A DNA stretch of 64,000 nt from Chrysophaeum taylorii (GCA_029834535.1 JAQMWT010000552.1:159780-223779); one strand, 5' to 3'. Positions 28,556-39,653 are shown, counted from the first letter of the stretch. The notes: generated by a model from the sequence alone, not told the origin. Translations and numbers: made by a program.

Positions 28556-29447
28556 ATGCTCTTTGTCGCGGTCTCTTTCCTTTCCACGGTATCTCATGCC
28601 TTTGTGGCACCAGAAACCAGAGCTGCTACCAAGCTCAATGCCCAGCCTGACCTCTCTCTTGTTCCCGGCGTCTACCCTGAGAAATCGATGCCTGCTGACT
28701 ATGGTGCGTTCGAGCGGTTCTCGCGTGATCAACAAGCACTCCAGGCTTTGATCCGCTCGGCCTCGCCAACTACGACTTGAATCTCGGCAGTGCGCGCGAC
28801 AAGGCACGATCCAAGGTCGACGTTGTCAAGGATTACCGTGACGCGGAGCTCCGACACGGCCGGCTCGCGATGCTCGCGGCGCTTGCGTGGCCTATCCAAG
28901 AGCTCGCGTCGCCGAGTCTCGCGCACGACATCGGGTCCAAGGTGTTGCTGACGGCAGACGGCCGCAGCCCGTCGGTCCTCAACGGCGGCCTTGGTGCCGG
29001 TCCTATTCCGCTCGTGCTCCTCGGCACCGCGGCCGCAATCGCGGCCCTTGACCTCCGCGCTCTCAAGATCAAGCAGGACTCGGGCAGGGATTGGCTCCCT
29101 GGCGGTGCGTGTTGTGAACACAGCTGTGGTGCCTAATCGTGTTGTCCGTAGATTTCGGCTTCGACCCGTTGAGAATTCTCAAGGGGGCGTCGCCGCTCGC
29201 CATTAAGGACATGCAAGCCAAGGAAATCAACAACGGGTGCGCACTCTCGCCGTAATCGATGCCCATCTTCGGTGCCCACAGGCGGCTGGCGATGCTTGCC
29301 ATCGCAGCGTACGTCATCCAGGAGTTCATCACTGGCGAACCCATCGTCGTCACCTCGGAGCAGCTCTTCACCCCCATCTACATGTACCCGTGGTTCCAGG
29401 CGTTTCTCGACCACGCCTTCGGCATCGCGTCCTTCCGTACAGGCTAG
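28556..29447 (+). CDS. Light-harvesting chlorophyll-binding protein, copy 1
   Basis: Four exons (28556-28703, 28745-29104, 29152-29236, 29282-29447) encode 252 residues. The signal peptide MLFVAVSFLSTVSHA ends at an A-F-V-A-P junction, the plastid-entry pattern of secondary red plastids. The mature protein has the LHC fold: YGFDPLGLA, helix 1 with ELRHGRLAMLAALAWPIQEL (Glu/His-Arg chlorophyll ligand pattern), a middle hydrophobic helix, a second GFDPLRIL, and helix 3 with EINNGRLAMLAIAAYVIQEF. It belongs to the FCP/Lhc superfamily that binds chlorophylls a/c and carotenoids in thylakoids; the subclass is not certain. The three introns are 41, 47 and 45 bp, all starting GTGCG. This is the first of three tandem copies; its promoter and signal peptide differ from the others, while the mature part is nearly identical. 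Confidence 0.92.
28704..28744 (+). other. 41-bp intron in light-harvesting gene 1
   Basis: It begins GTGCGTTCG and ends CACTCCAG. Splicing joins GACTATG to GCTTTGAT, restoring the conserved Y-G-F-D-P-L motif. Introns of 47 bp (29105-29151) and 45 bp (29237-29281) in the same gene are supported the same way by restored G-D-F-G-F-D and N-N-G-R-L-A-M. Confidence 0.9.
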
Positions 29448-30145
29448 AGGTGTGACCGGCAGACGCGACATACCCTGCTTTGATCTAGTGTTGTTGTTAA
29501 ATTAGAGTTTAGTAAGTGCACGAAAGAAGATCGTATCTCTGGGTTGCGCCATCTCACGAAGGGGGCATGTTCCTACAGAAATTGACTACAATGAGATGTG
29601 GGCCCCTTCGCACTTAGAGCGTGGCCGTGCAGACAGACGAGTGGAATCAAGGACGGCGTAACAAGGTGGACTCTCCGGAGAATGCCATGCGCACATGCCG
29701 GCAGCAGGGGGGGAGCAGGATGTTTAGCCCTCCATACTGGACTTATGAAATCTGTCGATGCGGCGCGGTGTCCAGTATACCCAGCCTGACCCGCGTTGAG
29801 ACGCCTAGACCAAGCAGACTCGTCGAATCTAAAAACACGCAGCCACCAGGACCCACCTTGCCGAAGCTCTCGCCACCGACGAACAAATTGATCCCGCCGA
29901 GGATACCTCGTCAAGTTTCTGGCGTCTTCGAGTGAGGAGGCGTCCTCGAGTGGTCCAAAACGCCTTGCTACTCATCAAACCCCTCACTTTCCCGAATCCA
30001 GACGGAAACAATTGGCTGAGGTGGCATGCAGGGTTGTTCAAGAAACTTCAACTACCACGATTGTGGTGAGCGCGGAGTCAGATGACTGATGAGTCAGAGA
30101 ACAAAAGCGTTCGTGTATTTAAGGATTCACAACGAAGCATCAATC
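29448..30145. repeat. Intergenic part of light-harvesting tandem unit 1
   Basis: This 698-bp spacer is nearly identical to 31041-31738, with only a few substitutions seen by eye. It carries the promoter blocks of copy 2: GCTGAGGTGG at 30015-30024, TTCAACTACCACG from 30047, a TGAGTCA (bZIP-type) site at 30090-30096 and a TATTTAAG TATA-like element at 30116-30123, 23 bp before the ATG. Open frames within it are shadows without similarity to known proteins. Confidence 0.8.
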
Positions 30146-31040
30146 ATGCTCTTCGTTGCGGTCTCCTTTCTCTCCACACTCGTCTCCCATGCCTTTGTGG
30201 CACCAGAAACCAGAGCTGCTACCAAGCTCAATGCCCAGCCTGACCTCTCCCTTGTTCCCGGCGTCTACCCTGAGAAATCGATGCCTGCTGACTATGGTGC
30301 GTTCGAGCGGTTCTCGCGTGATCAACAAGCACTCCAGGCTTTGATCCGCTCGGCCTCGCCAACTACGACTTGAATCTCGGCAGTGCGCGCGACAAGGCAC
30401 GATCCAAGGTCGACGTTGTCAAGGATTACCGTGACGCGGAGCTCCGACACGGCCGGCTCGCGATGCTCGCGGCGCTTGCGTGGCCTATCCAAGAGCTCGC
30501 GTCGCCGAGTCTCGCGCACGACATCGGGTCCAAGGTGTTGCTGACGGCAGACGGCCGCAGCCCGTCGGTCCTCAACGGCGGCCTTGGTGCCGGTCCTATT
30601 CCGCTCGTGCTCCTCGGCACCGCGGCCGCAATCGCGGCCCTTGACCTCCGCGCTCTCAAGATCAAGCAGGACTCGGGCAGGGATTGGCTCCCTGGCGGTG
30701 CGTGTTGTGAACACAGCTGTGGTGCCTAATCGTGTTGTCCGTAGATTTCGGCTTCGACCCGTTGAGAATTCTCAAGGGGGCGTCGCCGCTCGCCATTAAG
30801 GACATGCAAGCCAAGGAAATCAACAACGGGTGCGCACTCTCGCCGTAATCGATGCCCATCTTCGGTGCCCACAGGCGGCTGGCGATGCTTGCCATCACGG
30901 CGTACGTCATCCAGGAGTTCATCACTGGCGAACCCATCGTCGTCACCTCGGAGCAGCTCTTCACCCCCATCTACATGTACCCGTGGTTCCAGGCGTTTCT
31001 CGACCACGCCTTCGGCATCGCGTCCTTCCGTACAGGCTAG
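30146..31040 (+). CDS. Light-harvesting chlorophyll-binding protein, copy 2
   Basis: Four exons (30146-30296, 30338-30697, 30745-30829, 30875-31040) encode 253 residues, one more than copy 1 because of a 3-bp insertion in the signal peptide (FLSTLVSHAF). From the A-F-V-A-P junction onward it is nearly identical to copy 1, including introns, with an Ala/Thr change in helix 3 (LAMLAITAYVIQEF). Pigment-ligand motifs are intact, so it should make a functional plastid antenna protein. The promoter is shared with copy 3 rather than copy 1. Confidence 0.92.
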
Positions 31041-31738
31041 AGGTGTGACCGGCAGACGCGACATACCCTGCTTTGATCTAGTGTTGTTGTTAAATTAGAG
31101 TTTAGTAAGTGCACGAAAGAAGATCGTATCTCTGGGTTGCGCCATCTCACGAAGGGGGCATGTTCCTACAGAAATTGACTACAATGAGATGTGGGCCCCT
31201 TCGCACTTAGAGCGTGGCCGTGCAGACAGACGAGTGGAATCAAGGACGGCGTAATAAGGTGGACTCTCCGGAGAATGCCATGCGCACATGCCGGCAGCAG
31301 GGGGGGAGCAGGATGTTTAGCCCTCCATACTGGACTTATGAAATCTGTCGATGCGGCGCGGTGTCCAGTATACCCAGCCTGACCCGCGTTGAGACGCCTA
31401 GACCAAGCAGACTCGTCGAATCTAAAAACACGCAGCCACCAGGACCCACCTTGCCGAAGCTCTCGCCACCGACGAATAAATTGATCCCGCCGAGGATACC
31501 TCGTCAAGTTTCTGGCGTCTTCGAGTGAGGAGGCGTCCTCGAGTGGTCCAAAACTCCTTGCTAGTCATCAAACCCCTCACTTTCCCGAATCCAGACGGAA
31601 ACAATTGGCTGAGGTGGCATGCAGGGTTGTTCAAGAAACTTCAACTACCACGATTGTGGTGAGCGCGGAGTCAGATGACTGATGAGTCAGAGAACAAAAG
31701 CGTTCGTGTATTTAAGGATTCACAACGAAGCATCAATC
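31041..31738. repeat. Intergenic part of light-harvesting tandem unit 2
   Basis: It nearly duplicates 29448-30145 and holds the same promoter blocks for copy 3 (TGAGTCA at 31683-31689 and the TATTTAAG element). It contains no separate gene. Confidence 0.8.
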
Positions 31739-32633
31739 ATGCTCTTCGTTGCGGTCTCCTTTCTCTCCACACTCGTCTCCCATGCCTTTGTGGCACCAGA
31801 AACCAGAGCTGCTACCTAGCTCAATGCCCAGCCTGACCTCTCTCTTGTTCCCGGCGTCTACCCTGAGAAATCGATGCCTGCTGACTATGGTGCGTTCGAG
31901 TGGTTCTCGCGTGATCAACAAGCACTCCAGGCTTTGATCCGCTCGGCCTCGCCAACTACGACTTGAACCTCGGCAGTGTGCGCGACAAGGCACGATCCAA
32001 GGTCGACGTTGTCAAGGATTACCGTGACGCGGAGCTCCGACACGGCCGGCTCGCGATGCTCGCGGCGCTTGCGTGGCCTATCCAAGAGCTCGCGTCGCCG
32101 AGTCTCGCGCACGACATCGGGTCCAAGGTGTTGCTGACGGCAGACGGCCGCAGCCCGTCGGTCCTCAACGGCGGCCTTGGTGCCGGTCCTATTCCGCTCG
32201 TGCTCCTCGGCACCGCGGCCGCAATCGCGGCCCTTGACCTCCGCGCTCTCAAGATCAAGGAGGACTCGGGCAGGGATTGGCTCCCTGGCGGTGCGTGTTG
32301 TGAACACAGCTTTGGTGCCTAATCGTGTTGTCCGTAGATTTCGGCTTCGACCCGTTGAGAATTCTCAAGGGGGCGTCGCCGCTCGCCATTAAGGACATGC
32401 AAGCCAAGGAAATCAACAACGGGTGCGCACTCTCGCCGTAATCGATGCCCATCTTCGGTGCCCACAGGCGGCTGGCGATGCTTGCCATCACAGCGTACGT
32501 CATCCAGGAGTTCATCACTGGCGAACCCATCGTCGTCACCTCGGAGCAGCTCTTCACCCCCATCTACATGTACCCGTGGTTCCAGGCGATTCTCGACCAC
32601 GCCTTCGGCATCGCCTCTTTCCGCGCGGGCTAA
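31739..32633 (+). pseudogene. Light-harvesting protein copy 3, interrupted by a nonsense codon
   Basis: The exon layout matches copy 2 (31739-31889, 31931-32290, 32338-32422, 32468-32633), and splice sites, promoter and chlorophyll-ligand motifs are intact. Codon 27 is TAG (31817-31819), where copies 1 and 2 have AAG (Lys), so translation would end shortly after the signal peptide. The next in-frame Met (around codon 46, before PADYG) would lack the targeting peptide. A few further changes are present: S-V-R for S-A-R, K-E-D for K-Q-D, and Ile in QAILDHAFG. The last codons (SFRAG) and the 3' flank differ from copies 1 and 2, so the duplicated unit ends here. A sequencing error at one base cannot be excluded. 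Confidence 0.82.
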
Positions 32634-33034
32634 AGACGCCGGAACATTCGACGACAGACTCCCTTTTGCTGCGATGTACGCTTGGATCCCGTGTTGTTTC
32701 TCCTAGTTACTGTTGATGTGCCTCGTGATAACACAAACTGTTTTGACCATACTCATAGTATTTACTCTTTGCAGCAAGGCTTGCAACATTCTCTCGCGAA
32801 GATATAGTGGCAGCGTTGGAGATAGTGTTGTTTTTAGATCGTCCAGAAGCTCGAAAGAATGGCGATGGCAAGAACGACAGCAAGCGTCGCGATTGAGCCG
32901 AGGGCGAGGCTCATCCGTTGCGCGAAGCGCTCGAACTCGAGCGCAGCGGTGGAATTCGAGGTTCCTTCGACGGATTCGATGATCCGATCGACGAGTCCTT
33001 GGTGCACCATATGCGCGAAGCAAGTTGAGTTCCG
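32634..33034. other. Intergenic; no feature seen
   Basis: This stretch lies between the third light-harvesting copy and the stop codon of the hydroxylase-like gene. No domain-bearing frame or repeat was recognised. Confidence 0.5.
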
Positions 33035-34369
33035 TTACCTCTTACGTTTTCGGTGGGAAAGGGTGCGGGCCTCTCCGAATCCTATTGTGGTGCGTCCATC
33101 ATCATCCAGGAGCGTGCCGGCGGCGAGAGGGAGCCAGAGGGCGGCCTGCGCCGGCGACGTGAGGAAGGCGACGTGCCCCGCGAGAGTATCTTCTCCCTCG
33201 AGACCCGCGAGCCAGCGGCCCGCGACGGTGTCGTGCCTCGCGAAACCGAGCCAGTCCACATCGCCTGCGCCGTCGACGGCGAGGAGGTCGGGCTTTCTAA
33301 TCTTGTTGTTGTTGTTGTTGAGGTGTGCGCGCACCCGGTCGGCGTCGTCGAAGGGCGCGTTGCGAGGCGTCGGTTTATTTCTCGAAGATACCCGGAAGCG
33401 CCAGTGCTGGTGGGCCTCGAGGAGGGGCGTCACGAGGCGAGAGGGCGTCGCACCCAGAAGTTTTCCCGGAGCGAGGGTGACCCCGCGAGGGGTGTAGTCG
33501 CGCCAGGTCGAGTGGACGCGTCCGTCGGCGGTCCAGACGGCGGCGTGCGGGGTGCCGACGGGAGGGTGGTTCGTCTCGAGGGCGTGGGCGACGGCGTCGA
33601 TCTGGTCATCCGGTGCATCCGACCTGAGCGGTTGGAGCATGAGCACGTACCGGTCGCGCGCGGCGTCGTTGCGCGCGGCGTGCGGCCAGCTCGCGTCGAA
33701 CCCGAGCCATTCCCCCTCGACCCAGGGCCGCGTCTCGGAGCCCACCGTCAAGGTGCAGTTTGGCGGCACGAAAAGGCCCAAATGTGCCGTCCACGAGACG
33801 AGGCCGCCGTCGCAGTGGCGGCGGATTTTCGCGCCCGAAGGTAACCGAGCGAAACCGCACGCGAGGTCTTGCCACGGATGGAGCCGGACGCGCGAGCGCT
33901 CGATCGCCGCACAGGTCCTCGGGAAGTCGCGCAACGCGTCGTCGAGGAAGGCACCGTGCCGCCAGAGCGGTCGGAACTGCCACTCGGGCGCTATCTTCCC
34001 GTAGCTCGCCGTCGTCCACTCGCCTTCGCCGAGCCTTGCCTCGAGCTCCTCGCGCATCGCGCCCGCCGCGCCACGCAGCGTCTCGAGCCCATCAACTTCC
34101 TCGCACCACGGCGGATTGTCGCGGCCGAAGGCCCGCCGCCGCATGCGCGCGAGGGACGCGGCCCATGCGCTGCCGGCGCTGTCCGTTGCCTCCTCTTCGA
34201 GGGAAGCACCCAACAGCTTCTTGGCTAGCACGCATTCGCGCGGCTCGAACGCGGAAAACAGCTGCAACTCCTTGATCGCGCCAACTGATGATGCCGCTGC
34301 TGCTGCCTGAGGCGCCAGGGCCCCAACCTTCGGCGCCAGGAGCACCACGAGGCCCCTCCACATGCTCAT
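33035..34369 (-). CDS. Aspartyl/asparaginyl beta-hydroxylase-like protein
   Basis: In this 444-residue protein, residues about 118-250 form an Asp/Asn beta-hydroxylase (cupin-fold, Fe(II)/2-oxoglutarate) domain: RLHPWQDLACGFARLPSGAK, then RRHCDGG (His185 as iron ligand), HLGLFVPPNCTLTVG, WVEGEWLGFDASWPHAARND (His230 as second ligand) and RYVLML (Arg240 for 2-oxoglutarate). The family hydroxylates aspartyl or asparaginyl residues, classically in EGF-like domains in the ER. The N terminus (WRGLVVLLAPKVGALAP) could be a signal or transit peptide. The C-terminal 190 residues, with an N5 run from a TTG/AAC repeat (about 33301-33317), match nothing I know. It is divergent from the ADP-ribosylglycohydrolase gene. 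Confidence 0.8.
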   Translation of the reverse strand: MSMWRGLVVLLAPKVGALAPQAAAAASSVGAIKELQLFSAFEPRECVLAKKLLGASLEEEATDSAGSAWAASLARMRRRAFGRDNPPWCEEVDGLETLRGAAGAMREELEARLGEGEWTTASYGKIAPEWQFRPLWRHGAFLDDALRDFPRTCAAIERSRVRLHPWQDLACGFARLPSGAKIRRHCDGGLVSWTAHLGLFVPPNCTLTVGSETRPWVEGEWLGFDASWPHAARNDAARDRYVLMLQPLRSDAPDDQIDAVAHALETNHPPVGTPHAAVWTADGRVHSTWRDYTPRGVTLAPGKLLGATPSRLVTPLLEAHQHWRFRVSSRNKPTPRNAPFDDADRVRAHLNNNNNKIRKPDLLAVDGAGDVDWLGFARHDTVAGRWLAGLEGEDTLAGHVAFLTSPAQAALWLPLAAGTLLDDDGRTTIGFGEARTLSHRKRKR

Positions 34370-34461
34370 CCTTACCCCTTCTCGTCACCAAATCGACGAC
34401 GACGACGACGACACGGGTGGTGTTGTTGATCGTTGCCCTCGCCAGAGCGAGCGAAGAACCG

Positions 34462-35538
34462 ATGTCTCGCGAAGATAGGGTGCGGGGCGCGCTCTGGTCA
34501 TTCTTTGCTGGAGATGCCCTCGCCGCTCCCACCCACTGGTACTACGGTGGGCGCGCGCAGGTCGCACGGGACTACGGTAAAATCGTGGACTACACGAAGC
34601 CCGTGCTGGAGCTGCCCGGGTCGATCATGGCCAAGTCGAACACGGACGGGGCCGGGCGGGGCTCTTACAATCCGCGGAAGAAGACGATCATCGGAGACGT
34701 AATCAACCACGGCAAGAAACCTTATTGGGACCCCGCGCGGTCGTATCACTATCACTGCACGCTCGAGGCGGGCGAGAACACGCTCGAGGCGCAGCTCGCG
34801 CGCGTGCTGATGCGGTCGATCGCGAGCTCCGGACGATTCGACCCCAACGATTTCCGGAAATCGTACGTCGACTTCATGACGACGCCCGGAACGCACGACG
34901 ACGCCTACGCCTCGACCTGCCACCGCATGTTCTTTGCCAACCTCGTGCACCGCAAGCTCAGGCCTGAGGAGTGCCCCGACAACGACCGCCACAACGTCGA
35001 CACGATGGACGGCCTCGTACTTCCGACGATCGCGGCGATCGCCGAGGCCTACGCCGCGCCAGACGAGTCCCCTGCGTCGAGGGACCTCGCGCGACGCGCA
35101 GCTGCGGAGACCGTGCGCGTCACGCGCAACTCGCCCGCGCTCGAGAATGCGGCAGGCGCGCTGTCCGACATCCTCTTCGACCTCGTCGTCGGGAAGGAAA
35201 CGGACCCTCGAAAAGCAGTGCAGGCGACGTACCGCATTTTCCCGGGCGACGTCGACCCCATGGTTGCGTGCTACCTCTCAGAGAGCTTCCCGTCGACTCT
35301 TCAGATGGCGGTTACCTACTCGACGGACGTCTGGACCGCGCTTCTCGCCAACGCCAACGCGGGCGGCGAGAACGTCCACCGTGGGAGCGTTTTGGGCGCG
35401 ATCCTCGGCGCGGGAGCCGGGGCCTCCAAGCTCCCCCGCCGCCTGGTCGACGGCCTCGCCGCCAAGCCCAACCTTGAAACTGAGATCGACACCCTCCTCC
35501 GAGCCCTCGAACGCCGCCGCGGAGATCCAAAGGGGTAG
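34462..35538 (+). CDS. ADP-ribosylglycohydrolase (ARH/DraG family)
   Basis: The 358-residue protein starts MSREDRVRGALWSFFAGDAL and continues APTHWYYGG, the family's N-terminal helix and first metal site. Further hallmarks are THDDAYASTCHRMFF, NVDTMDGLVLPTIAAIAEAY and the C-terminal GAILGAGAGAS region. Members remove ADP-ribose from proteins using two Mg2+ ions; the target amino acid (Arg, Ser or other) cannot be read here. The frame is open further upstream to 34288, but that stretch is low-complexity Pro/Thr sequence overlapping the divergent hydroxylase gene, so I start at 34462 (92 bp between start codons). Confidence 0.85.
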   Translation: MSREDRVRGALWSFFAGDALAAPTHWYYGGRAQVARDYGKIVDYTKPVLELPGSIMAKSNTDGAGRGSYNPRKKTIIGDVINHGKKPYWDPARSYHYHCTLEAGENTLEAQLARVLMRSIASSGRFDPNDFRKSYVDFMTTPGTHDDAYASTCHRMFFANLVHRKLRPEECPDNDRHNVDTMDGLVLPTIAAIAEAYAAPDESPASRDLARRAAAETVRVTRNSPALENAAGALSDILFDLVVGKETDPRKAVQATYRIFPGDVDPMVACYLSESFPSTLQMAVTYSTDVWTALLANANAGGENVHRGSVLGAILGAGAGASKLPRRLVDGLAAKPNLETEIDTLLRALERRRGDPKG

Positions 35539-35641
35539 GCAGAAGAAGCCATCTTTAATCAATGTTTGATGTACAGTAGGGGGGTGAGGACTCAGGGGGC
35601 TGAAAAGAAGAAGCCCAGAACACGCAACATCAAGCCGGACG

Positions 35642-36301
35642 ATGTGGTTCGCAGTAGTAATGAACTGGGCTTTATCTTCTCAGGGCGCCCGCCCACGACG
35701 AGTCGCTGTCTTCATGAGCGGGCTACCCGGTTCCGGCAAGACGCGCGTCATCGAGGCGTTGTACGGCGAAAGCAAGGCGACGATCCTTGATCTCGACGCC
35801 GAAATTTGCCGCCATGTCGACTACGACGAGTCGGAAGCGGCGAAAATCTACGAGAGCATGGAGGCCTACAACTGGGCGGACGCGGTCGTCGAGGCCAAGT
35901 TCCGACGGAGCATCGCCGACGACAAAATTCGAGTCATCGTCGTAGACGGCACGGGCACAAAGGTAGACCGTCGACTCCGGCGCATCGCCGCGGCCAAGCA
36001 CCACGGCCTGGCGACCGTCTTGCTGTACGTCAACGTCACGATCGAGACGGCCCTCCGCCGCAACGAGCGACGACGACGCGTCGTGCCAGAGGATCGTCTC
36101 CGCGACTACCGCGCGCTTAGCGAAATCGCGCGGGAAAGAGTCGCCCCGGCCGTTGATTGCTACGAAGTCATCAACAACGACGTTGACGTGCCTGACCGCG
36201 ACGACCAGATCGCCGCGATGCGCCGCGATGCGAACCTTCGACCCTGCGTCCTAAACACCACCTCTTATCGCCGCCGCCGCCGCCGCCGCCGCCGGCAATA
36301 A
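35642..36301 (+). CDS. P-loop kinase (AAA_33 / polynucleotide-kinase or zeta-toxin-like fold)
   Basis: The 219-residue protein has a Walker A loop, VFMSGLPGSGKTRVIEAL (about residues 23-40), then a conserved Asp strand (ATILDLDAEICRHV), a Walker-B-like VIVVDGTGTK and the basic lid region RRNERRRRVVPEDRLRDYRAL. This is the compact fold of small-molecule or polynucleotide kinases (AAA_33). Substrate unknown. The C terminus is a run of arginines from a CGC repeat (36271-36295). The start is uncertain: the ATG at 35642 or one at 35714 just before the P-loop. It follows the ADP-ribosylglycohydrolase gene by about 100 bp on the same strand. Confidence 0.75.
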   Translation: MWFAVVMNWALSSQGARPRRVAVFMSGLPGSGKTRVIEALYGESKATILDLDAEICRHVDYDESEAAKIYESMEAYNWADAVVEAKFRRSIADDKIRVIVVDGTGTKVDRRLRRIAAAKHHGLATVLLYVNVTIETALRRNERRRRVVPEDRLRDYRALSEIARERVAPAVDCYEVINNDVDVPDRDDQIAAMRRDANLRPCVLNTTSYRRRRRRRRRQ

Positions 36302-39300
36302 TCGCGGCCCTCGACCGTCCATTTTTTGGTTTTCAAGCGACGTCCTTTGCGTTTTCGATCGTATCTTCCCTTTTCTCCAGAGAGGTTTATTTTTTACACC
36401 GCGGGTAGCAGGACTCGGTGTGTCAGTTGCTGGATGTGGATTTAGGAGGGCGCTGATCGACCTCCAGGATTATTAGTAGAAAATAACGAGAGATTGGAGC
36501 TTCGTGTCCTTCAGCGCCCCCCCGCCGCGCCACCATCGGTCCTGTGTCCACGAGCCGGAGATAATGTGCACTTTCGCCTTCAGCGCCACCACGCAGCCCG
36601 TTGTCTGCTTCGGTTCCACCCGCGTGAGTGCCATCTTCGCCCGTGGATTCGTACACAGCACCTGTGCTTGCTTCCAGGCGGCTGAAACCCCACTTTGGGG
36701 CATCCCTTGAAGAAGTCACTGCAATCTACGATGCAGAGTGCGGCCGTGACTTTCGCGACCCGGTTACCATACCCTTGTCGATGGTGACAGGCTGTGCGTT
36801 GACACGCGCATCTCGTCCTTGCGTGCGTTAGCAGACCGACGATCGGGCTAGCGCAGGGTAGGTAGGCTTCTGGCTACTCTAAGCCCGCGGATCCTCGAGA
36901 GCCGTGGTGACAAGTGGTGCGTTGACAACTTGAAGGTCTGAAACGAAGACTCGACGCGCCGTGCGCTGAGGTGCGCGAAGCATGGGGCCCGCTGGAGTAG
37001 GGTCGTCGAGGCTTGACGCGGGAGCGTTGGACGCTGACTCAGGGCCGACCGCATTCTGAATGAGGGGCAAAGGATCAGTCGGCTCGCGGAAGGCGTCGCT
37101 CCCCTCACGCTGTGGCTTCCGGAGTTGTTCCCGGAGAACAACGTTTTCATCGCGGATCGTCGACGTCGCGTCGGGTGCTGAGCCAGCGAATGTGGAGGCG
37201 ATAGTGACCACACTCAAGTGCCCCTGTGAGCTCCCGCAGGAGACTCGTCGCCTTTCTGAAGACGCCAGAATAAAAATTCCCTAAACGCTTGAGGCTTGCA
37301 ACTTGTGCCTTCCTCCCTCCACTCGACGAAAGCTGGATTCAACCGAGTCATGGATGTTTCAAATTCGTAGAGGTTTTTCAAAAAGCGGAGGTAGTTCTCG
37401 CGAAAAGCTATCGCCCACCTCTTCGACATTTCGACGATGGTGACGTGTCATCACAGCATCGCACTGGCCTTCTAAGATACAGCAGCGAAGGACGTCGTTG
37501 GACTCGAGGAACACAATTCGGGAAAAGGGAGATCGAATGTCGTCGTCGCCAGTATCGCCACCGTCACAGCAGAGATCGAAATGAAGCAACAACTCATCAG
37601 TCACGTCGCCGAAGTTCTGCAGCACCATGGGTCCCGCGCTGGACCTGAGATGGTGCCTTGACACCACTAGAAGAGCCAGTTGCCGCTTCGATGATGCACG
37701 ATTATCCAGCCACGCATGGTATCGCCCGGAAAGACATTTGCGACGCAGTGGCTGAGTGATTGCGGTAAGTGCAACAAATTAGCACCACGAAGCGCTTGGT
37801 TTCGAAGGTAGCCAAGCCGTGTTTGGCGCGGGCACCCGCTGTGAGGTCTAGCACCTTCGACATGGCTCGAGGCGTGTCTCTGGTTTAGTCCGTGGCCATC
37901 GACGCCGCCGGTGCCTCCCTTGGTGCCATCGCCGCCCCGCCGCGAATTCGTTGCCAGAGTGCGGGCGGTTGCCCTACGTTGCCAGGCGAGGTCTTCGCGT
38001 CTGTCGGCTCAGGTGCCCGCGAGTCTCCAAGGATTGAAAATGTTGCTTGCCTGTCGCGGCCACTCGCTCGGCTGCGTTACGAGCCTCCGTCGCTGCCCTG
38101 TATCGTGCGATCTCTTCATTCGTGAGTCTCTTGCGTGGTTACTTGTCCGTCGATTCTCCCATCGTAAGCTGGCAGGTGCAAGAGTTCGTGCCTTTGGGTA
38201 GCCTGGGACTGCGTGTGGGGGACCGAATACGGCAACCAAGCACTCACTCGCTTCAATCGGCCGCGCACCGCGCGTGGAGCCTGTCGCGCCGCCCAGAGAT
38301 CAAGAAGATGAAGCCGTAGTGAGCTCATAGGGCGTCAAGCACCAGAAAACATTGGTTGAGGTGACGTGTTCTGACGCGTCACATCCACCTTCTTTAAGTG
38401 TTGTAGCTTTTCTGGTGCTTGCACCGGTCACGAAATTGTTTACTTGGTCAACCCGAGCAGCCGTATTATTATTACAGTTAGCGAGGCTCAGAATATTATT
38501 ATTAGTATGGCTTGCAACTCCCATGCTCAAGGAGCCAGAATGGATGAGCTCAGAGAGAAACAAGCTCCGCCGGCAAACGACCGCGCACGAAGTCATAAGC
38601 AGCGTAGGTGCCACATGCAACGGGACGGATAAACGAACGTCGCGGTCGTAGATCAAGCGTAAGGGGAGTGTGGAAACCAGAGAACCGAAAAGCCAACTAG
38701 TCCTGTAGAGTCGTGCTTGCGAGTACGAGAGGATGGAGCCGCAGAGTAGCCACCTAACTCTGCCTCGCCTCCGTCAAAGTGGGATGTGGGTATGTATAAT
38801 CGGAAGATGGTGACGCGACTCGGAAGAAGGAGGGCGGTGACGTCAACGACACGTGTGATAAGGGAAAACAAATCCCCAGGCAGCAGAGCGCTGGTCGGGT
38901 GGCTAATTGCGCCATGAGGGACTAAACCTGCTTGGCACGCACCATGAATGACTTGCACGGGCCGGAAAAAGATGTCCGGAAGAGCAAAGTGAGAGCATCA
39001 ACACAGGCAGGCTCATATGCACGAAGGCGCGCAATGCCAACCTGCGTCAGCAAAGTGGAGCAAACCCCAGCGAACAGACGGCGCCGCTGGAAAGTGACAA
39101 ATCAACGTCGGCCATGGCAGAAATGCGTGCAAGAAGGGCCATCCGTATTAACGAGCCTGGTTACTTATCCTCACCTTCCCCCGGCCATGCCCCCTTTCCT
39201 CCTCTTTCTTGAGTCAACAACAAAGAGGTTTGTTTCATCATGGTCGACTCTATGAAACTAATGAAAGAACTGTTCCCAAAGAAAAACAAAACAAAAAAGC

Positions 39301-39653
39301 ACCCCGGCGGAACAAAGTGCAGCTTCACGGATTGCCATGCCTACAGGACGAGGACCGCAACGAAGGAAGCAGGAAAAATGAAAAAAACAAAAAGAGGCCG
39401 AGCAACAGGTAGGAGGAGAAGAAGAGGCGGAAGCAGAATTAGGGGCTCATTAAGAAGTAAGGGCACAGATCTAGAGGGCGCCCGCCGAAAAGGAGCAGAA
39501 GGACGAAGGCACATAGATTGATAAGGGGGACTCCGCTCAGAGGCTGGGCCGCCACAATTGCCGTCAAAACCACCCTTAGAGCGTGCATGCATGTATGCGG
39601 CAACTATATTATAGTCCTCGACGCCGCCTCTCTCGGTTCGTGTGACACTTCTT
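36302..39653. other. 3.35-kb gene-poor stretch
   Basis: Only short overlapping frames without recognisable domains occur, and no splice-linked coding series was evident. 38512-38546 is an inverted copy of dispersed repeat S. 38461-38510 is ATT-rich. 39240-39520 is purine-rich. A non-coding transcript or a fast-evolving gene cannot be excluded. Confidence 0.45.
38512..38546 (-). repeat. Dispersed short repeat (family S), inverted copy
   Basis: TTGCAACTCCCATGCTCAAG then GAGCCAGAATGGATG, the reverse complement of the motif at 27863-27900 and 42796-42834 with a few substitutions. Confidence 0.78.
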
